Shown piece after piece: positions 23,855-33,132 of a stretch of 64,000 bases of DNA. Numbering within the stretch: position 1 is the first letter of the stretch; each line of letters starts with the position of its first letter. Origin of the DNA: Robinsoniella peoriensis (GTDB taxonomy: Bacteria; Bacillota; Clostridia; Lachnospirales; Lachnospiraceae); assembly GCF_000797495.1 (NCBI RefSeq), contig NZ_JTGN01000005.1, positions 367,107 through 431,106 of the forward strand, read 5' to 3'. The notes below the pieces were generated by a model. That model was given only the letters and a program-made list of their open reading frames with translations. It was not told the origin of the DNA and did not search any database. Both the position numbers and the translations under genes were made by a program.

Positions 23855-26143
23855 TTATTCTTCCGGTTCTTTTGCAATCATCTTTCGGTATTCGTTTGGT
23901 GTTGCCCCCTTAATCCGTTTAAACGCTGTACGCATCACATAGACACTATTATAACCAGTCTGTTCCGCAATCTTTTCTACGGTGGCATTCGTCTGAAGCA
24001 TCAGACACACCTGCTCGATTCTTACCTTTTCAAGATAGGTAGCAAAATTCTCTCCAAACAGTTCCTTGAACAGCTTGGAAAAATAGGTACTGGCATACCC
24101 AAAATCATCTGAAATCTTCGTCAGGCTCATATCGCTGCTGCTATAATGATTGCTGATATATTCTTTAATTTTTTCCACCTGACGATCACTTCTTACATTA
24201 TTTTCATCCTGAACCTTTTCACAAATAAATTTAAATATATTATTAATCCGCTGGAAACGCAGCAGGATATCGCTTTCCCGGTTTAGCTGTTCAATCTGCC
24301 GGTAAAGTTCCTCCTCTTCAATATCAATCTGCCCATTCAGATTATGCAGTACCTTAAACACCGTACACTGAAGATCATTTACAAGAAAATGCATCATGGC
24401 GGGGCTGACATTGTGCTCTATGACATTTCCCTGATAAACTTCCGTCAACTGCTCATGCATACTTTTGGCATTCCCTGTTCTCACTGCATTTACAAGTCTT
24501 TCCTCCAGTGGTGCCGGGAAATAATAATATTCATTGCTATTGACATAATTTTCATAGAACAGCACATTCCGGTCAGAAACGGGTCCATACTGAAGCATCT
24601 CATATATCTTGTCGTAAATTTTACTAATCTGTGAGATTTCTTCACAGAGATTTCCTACGGCGATTCTAGCCCGAATCCCGTATTTTTCCCACAGGGCATC
24701 CAGGAGTTCTTCCATTTGTGCTTTCATCTCTGCCTTATTCAATTCATAGGACTGATCCATGGTGCAGATCATTGCACCTGCACGTATATCCATATCACAC
24801 GCATACTTTGTCCCCGGTATCATCTCCTCCAGTCCATTTTGAATCACCTGTTTATATAATGCTGATTCAGTGGCATACATTTGATCCGCCGTAAGGGTAT
24901 CCGCATGAATCTGGAATGCAATCACCAGAATTTTTTTACCTGTCAGATAGATATCATATTCCTCCAGGCTGCTGTCCAGCCTGCTCTCCATCCCGCACAG
25001 AAGATTTTCCAGAAGAAGCCCCCTGGTCACCAGCTTCTTCTCCCGAATGCTGTCTTTCAGATTGGTATTGCTGCGGATCAATTGCCTGAGGGAATTTGAA
25101 ATGTAACTCATTTCATCTCCCTTCATCGACTTGTCTTCCTTGTTCTCCATTTTAAACAGCATTTGCAGCATCTGGTCAACCTTTCTCCCACGATGCCAGG
25201 AAACCAGAAGAATACTGGCGATTCCCAAAACTACAGCCAGCATAATCAGTAAAACTGTTTTATGCTGCGCATCCGTAATCTGGGCAGATATGTATTCCTG
25301 TGGCAGCACCGCTACAAAAGACAGTCCGGTTTCATCGGAAACAGAACGTATAATCTCCACACTGCGGCCACCCATCTCTGCCTCCTGAATGCTTTGCCCG
25401 TTTTCCAGATATTTGGCAGGTACCAGTTCCAATTCATTCTGAGCAGAGGGAATGGTCAAGATTACCTTTCCCTCCTTATCTGTCAAATACGCCCAACCGG
25501 CATTTGCCACGTATGGATCCTTAAGCAAAGATTTGATAGCCTGACTTTTAATGGGGAATACAAAATTTCCTTTTACTCCGGAATAGGTAATCAGAGACTG
25601 TACATACAAAATCATATTCTGGCTATTCCTGTTCTGCATACTGACCGCTTCCGGGAAAATATGCTTTGAATAACTCTCCTGCATCCGTTTTTCCCATTCA
25701 TCCCACTCCATGCCGTCATATTGAAAAAAAGCCTTACAGGAAGACTGGTCCAGAAAAATGTGATCCGGACTGATAATCATCTGGCTCTCACGAAGGAACA
25801 GATAGTATTCTTCCACAAAAGTCTGTATACGCATGGCACTCATATAATCCTGGGCCGACAAAAGTTTTGAAATCTGGATATATTTATCCTTCTCCTTCAT
25901 ATGGGCAGAAATATCCTTTATGGTATTATTTGCAGACAAGTTGTATACGATAGTATCTATTTCACGGAAATTGTTATCAATTGTATCTCTGGCATGTGTC
26001 AGGTTCGCCAGTACACTTTTGCTGATATTGTCTTTTGTGACATTTGAAATATTCTCCAGGCTGACAATATTCAGCAAAAGCGGAATTAAAAAAACAAGCA
26101 GATAGGTAATAATCAGTCTGGTATATACTTTTTTATTCTTCAT
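23855..26143 (-). CDS. Membrane-anchored AraC-family regulator with extracellular sensor domain
   Basis: About 762 residues. A membrane helix near the start (VYTRLIITYLLVFLIPLLL) is followed by an extracellular dCache-like sensor to about residue 280. A second helix (TVLLIMLAVVLGIASILLVSW) leads to a HAMP-like linker, a middle domain like those of YesN proteins, and a C-terminal AraC HTH pair (ISNHYSSSDMSLTKISDDFG, YASTYFSKLFKELFGENF, then VEKIAEQTGYNSVYVMRTAFKRI). Sensor and DNA-binding parts are thus in one polypeptide. The ATG at 26143 with AGGGTG before it is preferred to the GTG at 26149. It lies within the mannoside operon between two glycosidase genes and is the most likely activator of the duplicated promoter. 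Confidence 0.87.
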   Translation of the reverse strand: MKNKKVYTRLIITYLLVFLIPLLLNIVSLENISNVTKDNISKSVLANLTHARDTIDNNFREIDTIVYNLSANNTIKDISAHMKEKDKYIQISKLLSAQDYMSAMRIQTFVEEYYLFLRESQMIISPDHIFLDQSSCKAFFQYDGMEWDEWEKRMQESYSKHIFPEAVSMQNRNSQNMILYVQSLITYSGVKGNFVFPIKSQAIKSLLKDPYVANAGWAYLTDKEGKVILTIPSAQNELELVPAKYLENGQSIQEAEMGGRSVEIIRSVSDETGLSFVAVLPQEYISAQITDAQHKTVLLIMLAVVLGIASILLVSWHRGRKVDQMLQMLFKMENKEDKSMKGDEMSYISNSLRQLIRSNTNLKDSIREKKLVTRGLLLENLLCGMESRLDSSLEEYDIYLTGKKILVIAFQIHADTLTADQMYATESALYKQVIQNGLEEMIPGTKYACDMDIRAGAMICTMDQSYELNKAEMKAQMEELLDALWEKYGIRARIAVGNLCEEISQISKIYDKIYEMLQYGPVSDRNVLFYENYVNSNEYYYFPAPLEERLVNAVRTGNAKSMHEQLTEVYQGNVIEHNVSPAMMHFLVNDLQCTVFKVLHNLNGQIDIEEEELYRQIEQLNRESDILLRFQRINNIFKFICEKVQDENNVRSDRQVEKIKEYISNHYSSSDMSLTKISDDFGYASTYFSKLFKELFGENFATYLEKVRIEQVCLMLQTNATVEKIAEQTGYNSVYVMRTAFKRIKGATPNEYRKMIAKEPEE

Positions 26144-26177
26144 TTTCACCCTATTCGTGTGTTGTCAGATATTCCGG

Positions 26178-29100
26178 CTACATGCGCAGCCGGATGTTCT
26201 TAATTTCGAAAGCTCTGAAGTTCAACCGAAGTACGCCATCTGTGACCTCTAATACCTCCTGGTTTTGCTCCAGCATATTACAACTCCACGCACTCTCTAC
26301 ATTTTGATTAATTTTGACCTCTGTGGAAACTGCTGCACCTGCTGCCTCATACAAACGCAGAATCAGATCTCTGCTGTTATCCTCTGCAGGCTTCAAGGTC
26401 TCCATCAAAATATTTTTACGATTCATTTGGATAAACTCAAAAAGTAATGCCGTACCCCTGATCATTTGAGGCTTTACATTCAGTTCATACCCCTGTCGAA
26501 TCACATCCGATTCCACAAAGCTGCCTTCCCATGCATAAAACGCATAAGTAAAATGCTGGGTTCCGTTATCTGCACGCATGTGGGGACTGGAAGCCGCCCG
26601 CAGCAGCGTCAGCTCCATCTGATTTCCTTCCACGCTGATTCCGTATTTACAATCATTCAGGATTGCTGCTCCATGACCGTTGTCACAAAGTGCCGTATAC
26701 CGGTGATTGCACACCTCAAAACGATCCTTGTCATAAGTACGGGAACGGTGGGTTGGGCGTTCCACATAGCCAAATTGCATTTCATTTTTTGCATTAAGCG
26801 CATATAAAGATACGGGAAATGCTGCTTTTAGCAGTCTGTGTAGCTCCTGCCATTCTATGATGGTTTCAAATTCCAGTCTCTGCTGATTGGCATCCAGACG
26901 AATATACTGCACGTAAGTGGATTGACTGATCCGCCCGCTGACCTTCACTACTGCCTGAAGTCCCTGGGACATAATCTTAATCTCCTGCCCATATGCTCCA
27001 TCTGTCTCCTGCTCCAGATAATTGTCGTCAATATCCCAGGCATCAAAATGTCTCGGCACATCCTTGAACAGCCTCAGTCTGTTCATTTCTCCGGCAGCCA
27101 TTTCTCTTTTTGAGCATTTCAGTATGTAAGAAATCACATGTCCGCATTCATTAATCAGAACTGAAGCATATTCGTTTTCCATATGGCAGCCGGCTTCATC
27201 CAGCCACGCACAGGCTCGCGGCTGCTTTATTTCCACAGCCCTTTCTTCCAGCACCTCATTTTCACAACTGCAGGCTTTCAGGGTAATCCATCCGCATGAC
27301 GGGAGCTGCACACATGCCAATACCCGGTTTTCATCCTTCTGGACTGGTACTGCCTTTCCCTCTGCAGTAACGGCACCATCTTTATATCTTTCTGGAAGTT
27401 CCACCAACACATTCCTTGGAAATGACAGCGAATTCAATACGGTTATGTCCTCTCCCTGCAAAGTCAGAAAAGCTGCCGCCTTATAGGTCATTTCCGCCGC
27501 TGCTTCTAAAATGGAGTTATGTGCTGCCTCTGTTTCTTGATAGACCCTTTCAATCGAAGATCCCGGAAGTATATCATGGAACTGCTGAAACAGCAGCGAC
27601 TTCCATAAGCTTTCTGCCCGTTTGTGATCCCACGCCATTCCCTGTATCAATGCAAGGCTGCTCCAGATTTCCATTTCTCTCATGGCCAGCTCACATCTTC
27701 TGTTATGATTTTTCACCTGTGCCTGTGAGGTGTAGGTTCCCCTGTGAGAGCTGAAATATAATTCTCCGCAGTATGTATGTCCGGGGCCTCCCTCCGCATC
27801 CAACATTTTGAAAAATTCCTCCGGAGCCCCCATCTGCATTCTGGGACTTCCCTCCAGATTCTCTTGCCTGAGCACATATTCTATATGATCTCTGGTAGGT
27901 CCGCCTCCTCCGTCACCATATCCAAACGGAAACAAAAAGGTCTCCAAATCCTCTTTTTGCTCCCGTTCATTCCATACCGTCCCAACTTCCTGTGGGTCTG
28001 TCTGGTATGTATAGCTGGTAGGCAAAAATGAGGTTACCCGGCTGCCATCCAGTCCTTCCCAGTAGAAATAATGATACGGAAAGCGTTCTCCATCATTACA
28101 GCACCAGAAGATTTTCTGTGTCACCAGATAAGGAACATCGCATCCCAACAGAATCTGCGGCAGTGCGGCGGTATAGCCAAAGGTATCCGGAAGCCAGAGC
28201 ACCCTGCTGTCCACCCCCAGTACCTCTTTGTAATATTTCTTTCCATAAAGCAGCTGGCGGATCAGAGCTTCTCCTCCCGCCATATTCGTATCCGGTTCTA
28301 CCCACATCGCTCCATCAGCTATCCACTGTCCCCGGGCAATTTTTTCCTGAATCCTCTGAAAAAGCCCGGGATAATGCTGCCGGCACATTTCATAAGCGGC
28401 TGGCTGGCTCTGTATAAACCGGTACTGTGGATATTGATCCAAAAGCCGCAGTTGTGCCGCAAAGGTTCTGGCTGTTTTCCGTTTTGTTTCCTCCAGAGGC
28501 CATAACCATGCCAGATCAAGGTGTGCATTTCCAACAGCCCAGAAACGCGGTGCGGTTGTGCCGTTTTCTGCAGCCAGCACTTTCTGCAGGTGCAGCCTCG
28601 CCTTGGCATAGCATACCGCCCTGCCGGACTCATCCTGTTCAAAATCCACATCATAGGTAAAGCGCTTTAATGCCTCTGCAATTTTATAAGCCCGCAAAGA
28701 ACTTCCATCCAGCACTTCAAGCAAATGAAAGAGGGTATTCACATCCAGAAAAAGCTGGTATGCCTCTTCCCTCCAGATGCCATAGGTGGATTTCCCCAGA
28801 ACCCTTCTTTCCCCCTCCTTCTGCGGATCCTGAAAGCTGCCTGGGAGCACCGGACCTGTGGCACAATACCCGGTTTCACAATTAGGAAAATAGTGACCTG
28901 CATAAGTTTCCATACAAATTTCATAGATGTTCCCAGCCAGCCCTTCTTCCGCCAGAATATTATCTACCATAAAATGGTGGGGATGCGCTACCCAGTCAGC
29001 CCGGTATGTACCAAATTCCTGTCCATTTACAAATAGTGCAGACTCTCCCCGGGGCTGGAGATTCAGGACAATTTTTTTGCCTTGCGCTTCCCCGGGAAGC

Positions 29101-29318
29101 GTAATCTTCCCGCGGAACCAGCAGTATTCCCATGTTTCTCCCCATGTATAACCAGGATTCACGGCTTCAAATGCAAGGCTTTTCAGCTCCTTATACTCAT
29201 AGTGCCTGTCTGTTCTGTGTGCTTCAAAATGAATTTCTTCTATTGGTGTATAAAAATCTGCCTTCAGGGTTCTGATCCAATGCTGTATTCTGTCATTCCA
29301 CTCCGCGTTTAATATCAT
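26178..29318 (-). CDS. GH38 alpha-mannosidase (paralogue 2, long form)
   Basis: A 1046-residue cytoplasmic enzyme. The N-terminal 250 residues form the extra beta-domain of bacterial and fungal class II mannosidases (WEYCWFRGKITLPGEA, LNLQPRGESALFVNGQE). The catalytic domain begins at the zinc motif GNAHLDLAWLWPLEETKRK. The nucleophile Asp is in LPDTFGYTAALPQIL. FGYGDGGGGPTRDHI is diagnostic, and the middle domain has LLFQQFHDILPGSSIERV. This is the standard bacterial GH38 architecture and the best-supported true alpha-mannosidase of the three here. GAGG precedes tandem ATGs at 29321 and 29318; the second has better spacing. Its start is 10 bp downstream of the binding-protein gene, so it is in the same operon. 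Confidence 0.93.
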   Translation of the reverse strand: MILNAEWNDRIQHWIRTLKADFYTPIEEIHFEAHRTDRHYEYKELKSLAFEAVNPGYTWGETWEYCWFRGKITLPGEAQGKKIVLNLQPRGESALFVNGQEFGTYRADWVAHPHHFMVDNILAEEGLAGNIYEICMETYAGHYFPNCETGYCATGPVLPGSFQDPQKEGERRVLGKSTYGIWREEAYQLFLDVNTLFHLLEVLDGSSLRAYKIAEALKRFTYDVDFEQDESGRAVCYAKARLHLQKVLAAENGTTAPRFWAVGNAHLDLAWLWPLEETKRKTARTFAAQLRLLDQYPQYRFIQSQPAAYEMCRQHYPGLFQRIQEKIARGQWIADGAMWVEPDTNMAGGEALIRQLLYGKKYYKEVLGVDSRVLWLPDTFGYTAALPQILLGCDVPYLVTQKIFWCCNDGERFPYHYFYWEGLDGSRVTSFLPTSYTYQTDPQEVGTVWNEREQKEDLETFLFPFGYGDGGGGPTRDHIEYVLRQENLEGSPRMQMGAPEEFFKMLDAEGGPGHTYCGELYFSSHRGTYTSQAQVKNHNRRCELAMREMEIWSSLALIQGMAWDHKRAESLWKSLLFQQFHDILPGSSIERVYQETEAAHNSILEAAAEMTYKAAAFLTLQGEDITVLNSLSFPRNVLVELPERYKDGAVTAEGKAVPVQKDENRVLACVQLPSCGWITLKACSCENEVLEERAVEIKQPRACAWLDEAGCHMENEYASVLINECGHVISYILKCSKREMAAGEMNRLRLFKDVPRHFDAWDIDDNYLEQETDGAYGQEIKIMSQGLQAVVKVSGRISQSTYVQYIRLDANQQRLEFETIIEWQELHRLLKAAFPVSLYALNAKNEMQFGYVERPTHRSRTYDKDRFEVCNHRYTALCDNGHGAAILNDCKYGISVEGNQMELTLLRAASSPHMRADNGTQHFTYAFYAWEGSFVESDVIRQGYELNVKPQMIRGTALLFEFIQMNRKNILMETLKPAEDNSRDLILRLYEAAGAAVSTEVKINQNVESAWSCNMLEQNQEVLEVTDGVLRLNFRAFEIKNIRLRM

Positions 29319-29328
29319 CATAACCTCA

Positions 29329-31032
29329 CTATTTTGCTTTGTAGTATAAATCGTATGCTTTCTGATACAACTGTGTATAAGTTTCTACGTTATAGCTTTC
29401 CAGGGTTGACACATAGGTATCCCAATCCTTATCCAGGCTGAGTTCACCGGTGATAAACTGTGCCATGGAGGTTTTTACATATTCCTGCAGGGAGGTTTGA
29501 AGCGTGGCAAACTGTTCTGCATCTGCATCTTCCTCTAAAAAGATCTGTCTTGGAAGGTATTCTTTATAGAAATAACCGACTACTTTTTCTGTTTCTTCAT
29601 ATAATCTGGCTTCGTAGGAAGTAGAAACATACATATCCTCCGGAAGCGGATTCATAGAAGAGCGGAATTCTGCCATCTGATTCTCCAGGCCTGTCCAAAA
29701 TGTGTTTTTATTGTATTCATCATTTTCATTGGATGTGTATCCCGGCTTTATCCAGTAAATAGCTTCTGTTCCAGGGAGAATAGACTCTACGGGCTTCTCC
29801 ATGTCACCCCAGTATTTTCCTTTTTCTCCATACATCATAACCATGGAAGCCTCATCCCCCATGATAAAATCGCCTACTTTAAATGCCACTTCGGGGTTCT
29901 CGCATTCATCAGTAATAAACCAGTTAAATCCCTTTGTCATATCAATATAATCTTTGTGAGGCTGATATCTTGCACCTGTTGATCCTTCTACAGGTACCAT
30001 AGCATGTGTAATCTCATTTAAGTGTTTGTTTTCCAGATCAATACCCATGGCAAAGTGATCTGCCGTATATCCGAATACTAATTTTTCATCAGAATGGATT
30101 ACCTGCTGCATCTGGTCGCTCTTTTGTGAAAAAGCAGTAGGATCAATCAGTCCGTTCTGGAATAAATCATGCATATATGCAAGGCCTTCCTTGAATTCCG
30201 GTTTATTGCCGGCAAAGATAACTTTTCCGTCTTTTGCATAAGAGAGGCTCTCTTTATCACAAGGTATAAAGGAATTCATTAGGTACCATTCCAGCTGGCA
30301 GTCCCAGTCCGGACTTCCGGTCAATGGAATCTCATCCGCCTTTCCATTTCCGTTGTAATCACTGTTTTTCACTGCCGTCAGAACTTCCTTCAGCTCTTCT
30401 GTGGTAGTCGGTTCGGACAGATTCAGACTCTTCAGCCATTCTGAATTATACCACAGCTTCGGATAAGCCTGACCATGATAGGATTCGCTTGCGGTAGGGA
30501 AGCCATACATATTTCCATCCGGTGCATAAGCGTTCTGCTCGTACTGCGGTCTCTCCTCAAACATTTTCTTCATGTTATTCCCATACTTTTCATATAAGTC
30601 ATTGATCGGAATAAATATGCCCTCTTTACCGAATTTCACCATCTTCTGTTTATTCAGGTTATAGCAGATTACATCCGGATAATCTCCGCTGGAAAGCATC
30701 AGGTTCAGCTTTGTATCGGCATCCGCAGCATCACTGGGAAGTGCAACAAATTCAAGATTTACTCCGGTCTGCTCTTCAAGCCAGCGGATTGCATAGTTCT
30801 TATCGGAGTATTCTCCTTTTTCATTCATCTGAACTGCTACCGTAATAGTTTCTCTTTCTTCTGTCCCTGGATTTTCGGAGCTGCTTTTCGTACCGGCTTC
30901 GGATGCCGTACTTTCATTCGATTTGGTGTTTGCAGGTGTTTGTGTGTCTTCACTCGTTTTGCAGCCTCCAAGCATCATTGCTGCGGCAAGTCCTATTGCG
31001 GCAGCTCTTGTTACCAATGTTTTTCTTTTCAT
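29329..31032 (-). CDS. Extracellular solute-binding lipoprotein (LplA-type) of a sugar ABC transporter
   Basis: A 567-residue protein with a lipoprotein signal: basic start MKRKTLVTR, a hydrophobic run and the lipobox LGGC (Cys about 24), then a Ser/Thr/Glu-rich linker. The rest is a family 1 solute-binding fold of the LplA type (SSGDYPDVICYNLNKQKMVKFGKEG, MYGFPTASES, NGKADEIPLTG). AAGGAG lies before the ATG. It is followed closely by GH38 paralogue 2 and preceded by two permease genes. The role is capture of an oligosaccharide, probably a mannoside, judging from the adjacent GH38 enzymes. Confidence 0.92.
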   Translation of the reverse strand: MKRKTLVTRAAAIGLAAAMMLGGCKTSEDTQTPANTKSNESTASEAGTKSSSENPGTEERETITVAVQMNEKGEYSDKNYAIRWLEEQTGVNLEFVALPSDAADADTKLNLMLSSGDYPDVICYNLNKQKMVKFGKEGIFIPINDLYEKYGNNMKKMFEERPQYEQNAYAPDGNMYGFPTASESYHGQAYPKLWYNSEWLKSLNLSEPTTTEELKEVLTAVKNSDYNGNGKADEIPLTGSPDWDCQLEWYLMNSFIPCDKESLSYAKDGKVIFAGNKPEFKEGLAYMHDLFQNGLIDPTAFSQKSDQMQQVIHSDEKLVFGYTADHFAMGIDLENKHLNEITHAMVPVEGSTGARYQPHKDYIDMTKGFNWFITDECENPEVAFKVGDFIMGDEASMVMMYGEKGKYWGDMEKPVESILPGTEAIYWIKPGYTSNENDEYNKNTFWTGLENQMAEFRSSMNPLPEDMYVSTSYEARLYEETEKVVGYFYKEYLPRQIFLEEDADAEQFATLQTSLQEYVKTSMAQFITGELSLDKDWDTYVSTLESYNVETYTQLYQKAYDLYYKAK

Positions 31033-31094
31033 ATTCTTTCTCCTTCACTTTTTATATATTATAATATATTTTTTTAAGATACAAATACTTTCTG

Positions 31095-32048
31095 TTATCC
31101 CTTGATCGATCCCATCATGATCCCTTTGACAAAATATTTCTGAATAAAAGGGTACAGAATCATAACCGGAAGGGATGATACGATAATCAGAGAATATTGC
31201 ATCAACGTTTTCAATTCCTGGCGGTTCATCTGCTCTGCCAGACTTAGAGACATGCCCATGCTGTCATTCAATACCAGAATATTTCTCAGGATCATCTGAA
31301 GAGGCTGTTTTGCCACGTCATTTATGTAAAGCAGACCTGAGAAGAAATCGTTCCATTTTCCTACGGCATACAGTAAAATCATTACGGCAATAATTGGTTT
31401 CGAAAGAGGTATTACCATATTTACGAAATATTTCCAGTCCGAGCAGCCGTCAATGGAGGCACTTTCGTAAATGTCCAAAGGTATAGAACTCTGTATATAG
31501 GTCTTAATCAAAATGACATTCCATACTCCAACAGCCGATGGAATTACCATTGCCCAGAAGGTGTCTATCAGGTGCAGCTTGCTGACCACCAGATAAGTAG
31601 GAATCATGCCTCCGCTAAAGAACATGGTCACGGTAAACAAAAACATAACCGGGCCGCGGATTTTCAAATCTGTTCTGGACAGCGGATATCCAGCCAATAA
31701 TGTCAGGCTTACACTAATGATGGTACCAACAACTGTGTATGCAATGGAATTCAAAAATCCCTTCATGATGTTGGGTGATTGGAAAATAACCTGATATCCC
31801 GCCAGTGAAAAATCAACCGGAAACAGAAAGACCTTACCGGAAGATACTGCACTTGCATCGCTGAACGAGGATGCTAAAACGAACAGGATGGGAACCAGAA
31901 TAATCACCATAATTACAAATAGTAAAATCCATACAAAGACCATCAGCATTCTGTCAGATGTCGAATGATACAATTTTATTTTATTATCTTTTTTTCGTCT
32001 TATATTTGTCCACATTTTTTTCACTGCATATTGCAGGCCTGCCTGCAA
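31095..32048 (-). CDS. Carbohydrate ABC transporter permease (LplC-type)
   Basis: About 317 residues with six membrane helices. The binding-protein-dependent transport signature is present as EASIDGCSDWKYFVNMVIPLSKP (here EsASIDG, the EAA loop that contacts the ATPase). The C-terminus LYPFIQKYFVKGIMMGSIKG is typical of LplC/YtcP proteins. AAGGAG lies 6 nt before a TTG at 32048, chosen as start; the frame runs back to another TTG at 32069, and an ATG further in (MWTNIRRKK) is also possible. It is 14 bp after the LplB-type gene. No ATPase gene is in the locus, so the complex probably uses a shared MsmX-type ATPase encoded elsewhere. Confidence 0.92.
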   Translation of the reverse strand: MQAGLQYAVKKMWTNIRRKKDNKIKLYHSTSDRMLMVFVWILLFVIMVIILVPILFVLASSFSDASAVSSGKVFLFPVDFSLAGYQVIFQSPNIMKGFLNSIAYTVVGTIISVSLTLLAGYPLSRTDLKIRGPVMFLFTVTMFFSGGMIPTYLVVSKLHLIDTFWAMVIPSAVGVWNVILIKTYIQSSIPLDIYESASIDGCSDWKYFVNMVIPLSKPIIAVMILLYAVGKWNDFFSGLLYINDVAKQPLQMILRNILVLNDSMGMSLSLAEQMNRQELKTLMQYSLIIVSSLPVMILYPFIQKYFVKGIMMGSIKG

Positions 32049-32062
32049 TACTGACTCCTTCC

Positions 32063-32983
32063 CTACCAAAGACTTGTATCGCCAAATTTCTTGGATATTT
32101 TGTTAGCAGCAAACAGTAATATGAAGTTTACTACTGAGTTGAACAATCCTACCGCTGTAGCAAAGGAGTACTGCATATCCCGAAGACCTCGTTTGTAAAC
32201 ATAAGTAGATATAATCTCTGAAATAGGAAGATTCAGACTGTTCTGCATCAAAAATACTTTTTCAAATCCAATGCCCATAATGCTTCCTACTGCTAAAATC
32301 AGCTGTATGGTAATAATCGGCTTAAGCGCCGGCAGTTCTATATTGCGAATTCGCTGCAGACGATTTGCACCATCTATCAACGATGCTTCTACCAGCGACT
32401 GATCTGTATTGCCCAGGGCAGCAATATAAATGATTGCGGAATATCCTGTGGTCTGCCAAACTCCTGACCATACAAAAATATGCCTGAAATAAGAGGCTTT
32501 CCCCATAAAATCTACCCGGTCTATATTCACCGTCTCCATCATGTTGTTAACAATCCCGATGTTCAGATGGAGACATTGCAGTATAATTCCTACCATAACT
32601 ACCGTCGATATAAAATATGGAGCATAAGTTAAGGACTGCATGAATTTCTTAAAACGCTTTCCGCCTATCATATTTAATGCCAGAGCCAGAATAATCGGTG
32701 CCGGAAAACTTACAAGAAGCTGATAAAAACTAAGGATCAGTGTGTTTTTCAAAAGCCGGATCAAATCCGGGTTTTCAAAAAACTGTACAAAATATTTCAT
32801 CCCCACCCAGTCGCTTCCCATTATGCCCTTCTTAAAAGAATAATCTTTAAAGGCAATTGCGATTCCGCCCATAGGCACATAGCAAAAAACAATAATGTAA
32901 GCCAGGGGCAGCAGAAGCATCAGATACAATTGCCATCGCCGCTTTATATCTTCCTTCAGGCTCCATTTTTTCTTTTTTTCCAT
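32063..32983 (-). CDS. Carbohydrate ABC transporter permease (LplB-type)
   Basis: A 306-residue inner membrane permease. The N-terminal cytoplasmic stretch MEKKKKWSLKEDIKRRWQ is followed by helix 1 (LYLMLLLPLAYIIVFCYVPMGG) and the LplB/YteP signature IAFKDYSF. The EAA loop is EASLIDGANRLQRIRNIELPALKP. The C-terminus ends ISKKFGDTSLW, usual for this family. GGGAAAAAGAATGG precedes the ATG. It is the first gene after the second copy of the 106-bp regulatory region, and is followed by the LplC partner and the binding protein. Confidence 0.93.
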   Translation of the reverse strand: MEKKKKWSLKEDIKRRWQLYLMLLLPLAYIIVFCYVPMGGIAIAFKDYSFKKGIMGSDWVGMKYFVQFFENPDLIRLLKNTLILSFYQLLVSFPAPIILALALNMIGGKRFKKFMQSLTYAPYFISTVVMVGIILQCLHLNIGIVNNMMETVNIDRVDFMGKASYFRHIFVWSGVWQTTGYSAIIYIAALGNTDQSLVEASLIDGANRLQRIRNIELPALKPIITIQLILAVGSIMGIGFEKVFLMQNSLNLPISEIISTYVYKRGLRDMQYSFATAVGLFNSVVNFILLFAANKISKKFGDTSLW

Positions 32984-33026
32984 TCTTTTTCCCTTTCTGT
33001 CTTATTTTATTTATTCCTTTCTGATA

Positions 33027-33132
33027 TCACACTACAACGAAATGATTCACCCGTATAGAACATATCCTTGTGATACCTGATAATCCTTGATTATTCCGGG
33101 GTGAGGATTCTTGTGGCAAGTGTTTATTTTTT
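33027..33132 (-). promoter_or_regulatory. 106-bp regulatory repeat, copy 1 (before the permease operon)
   Basis: This stretch is about 85-90% identical to 35784-35889. It overlaps the last codons of the third GH38 gene and ends 44 bp before the permease start codon at 32983. Conserved parts on the minus strand include CACTTGCCACAA, GAATAATCAAG, GATTATCAG or TATTATCAG, and TTCTATACGGGTGAATCATT. The last may hold a -10 (TATACG) with no good -35, as for activator-dependent promoters. Confidence 0.6.
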
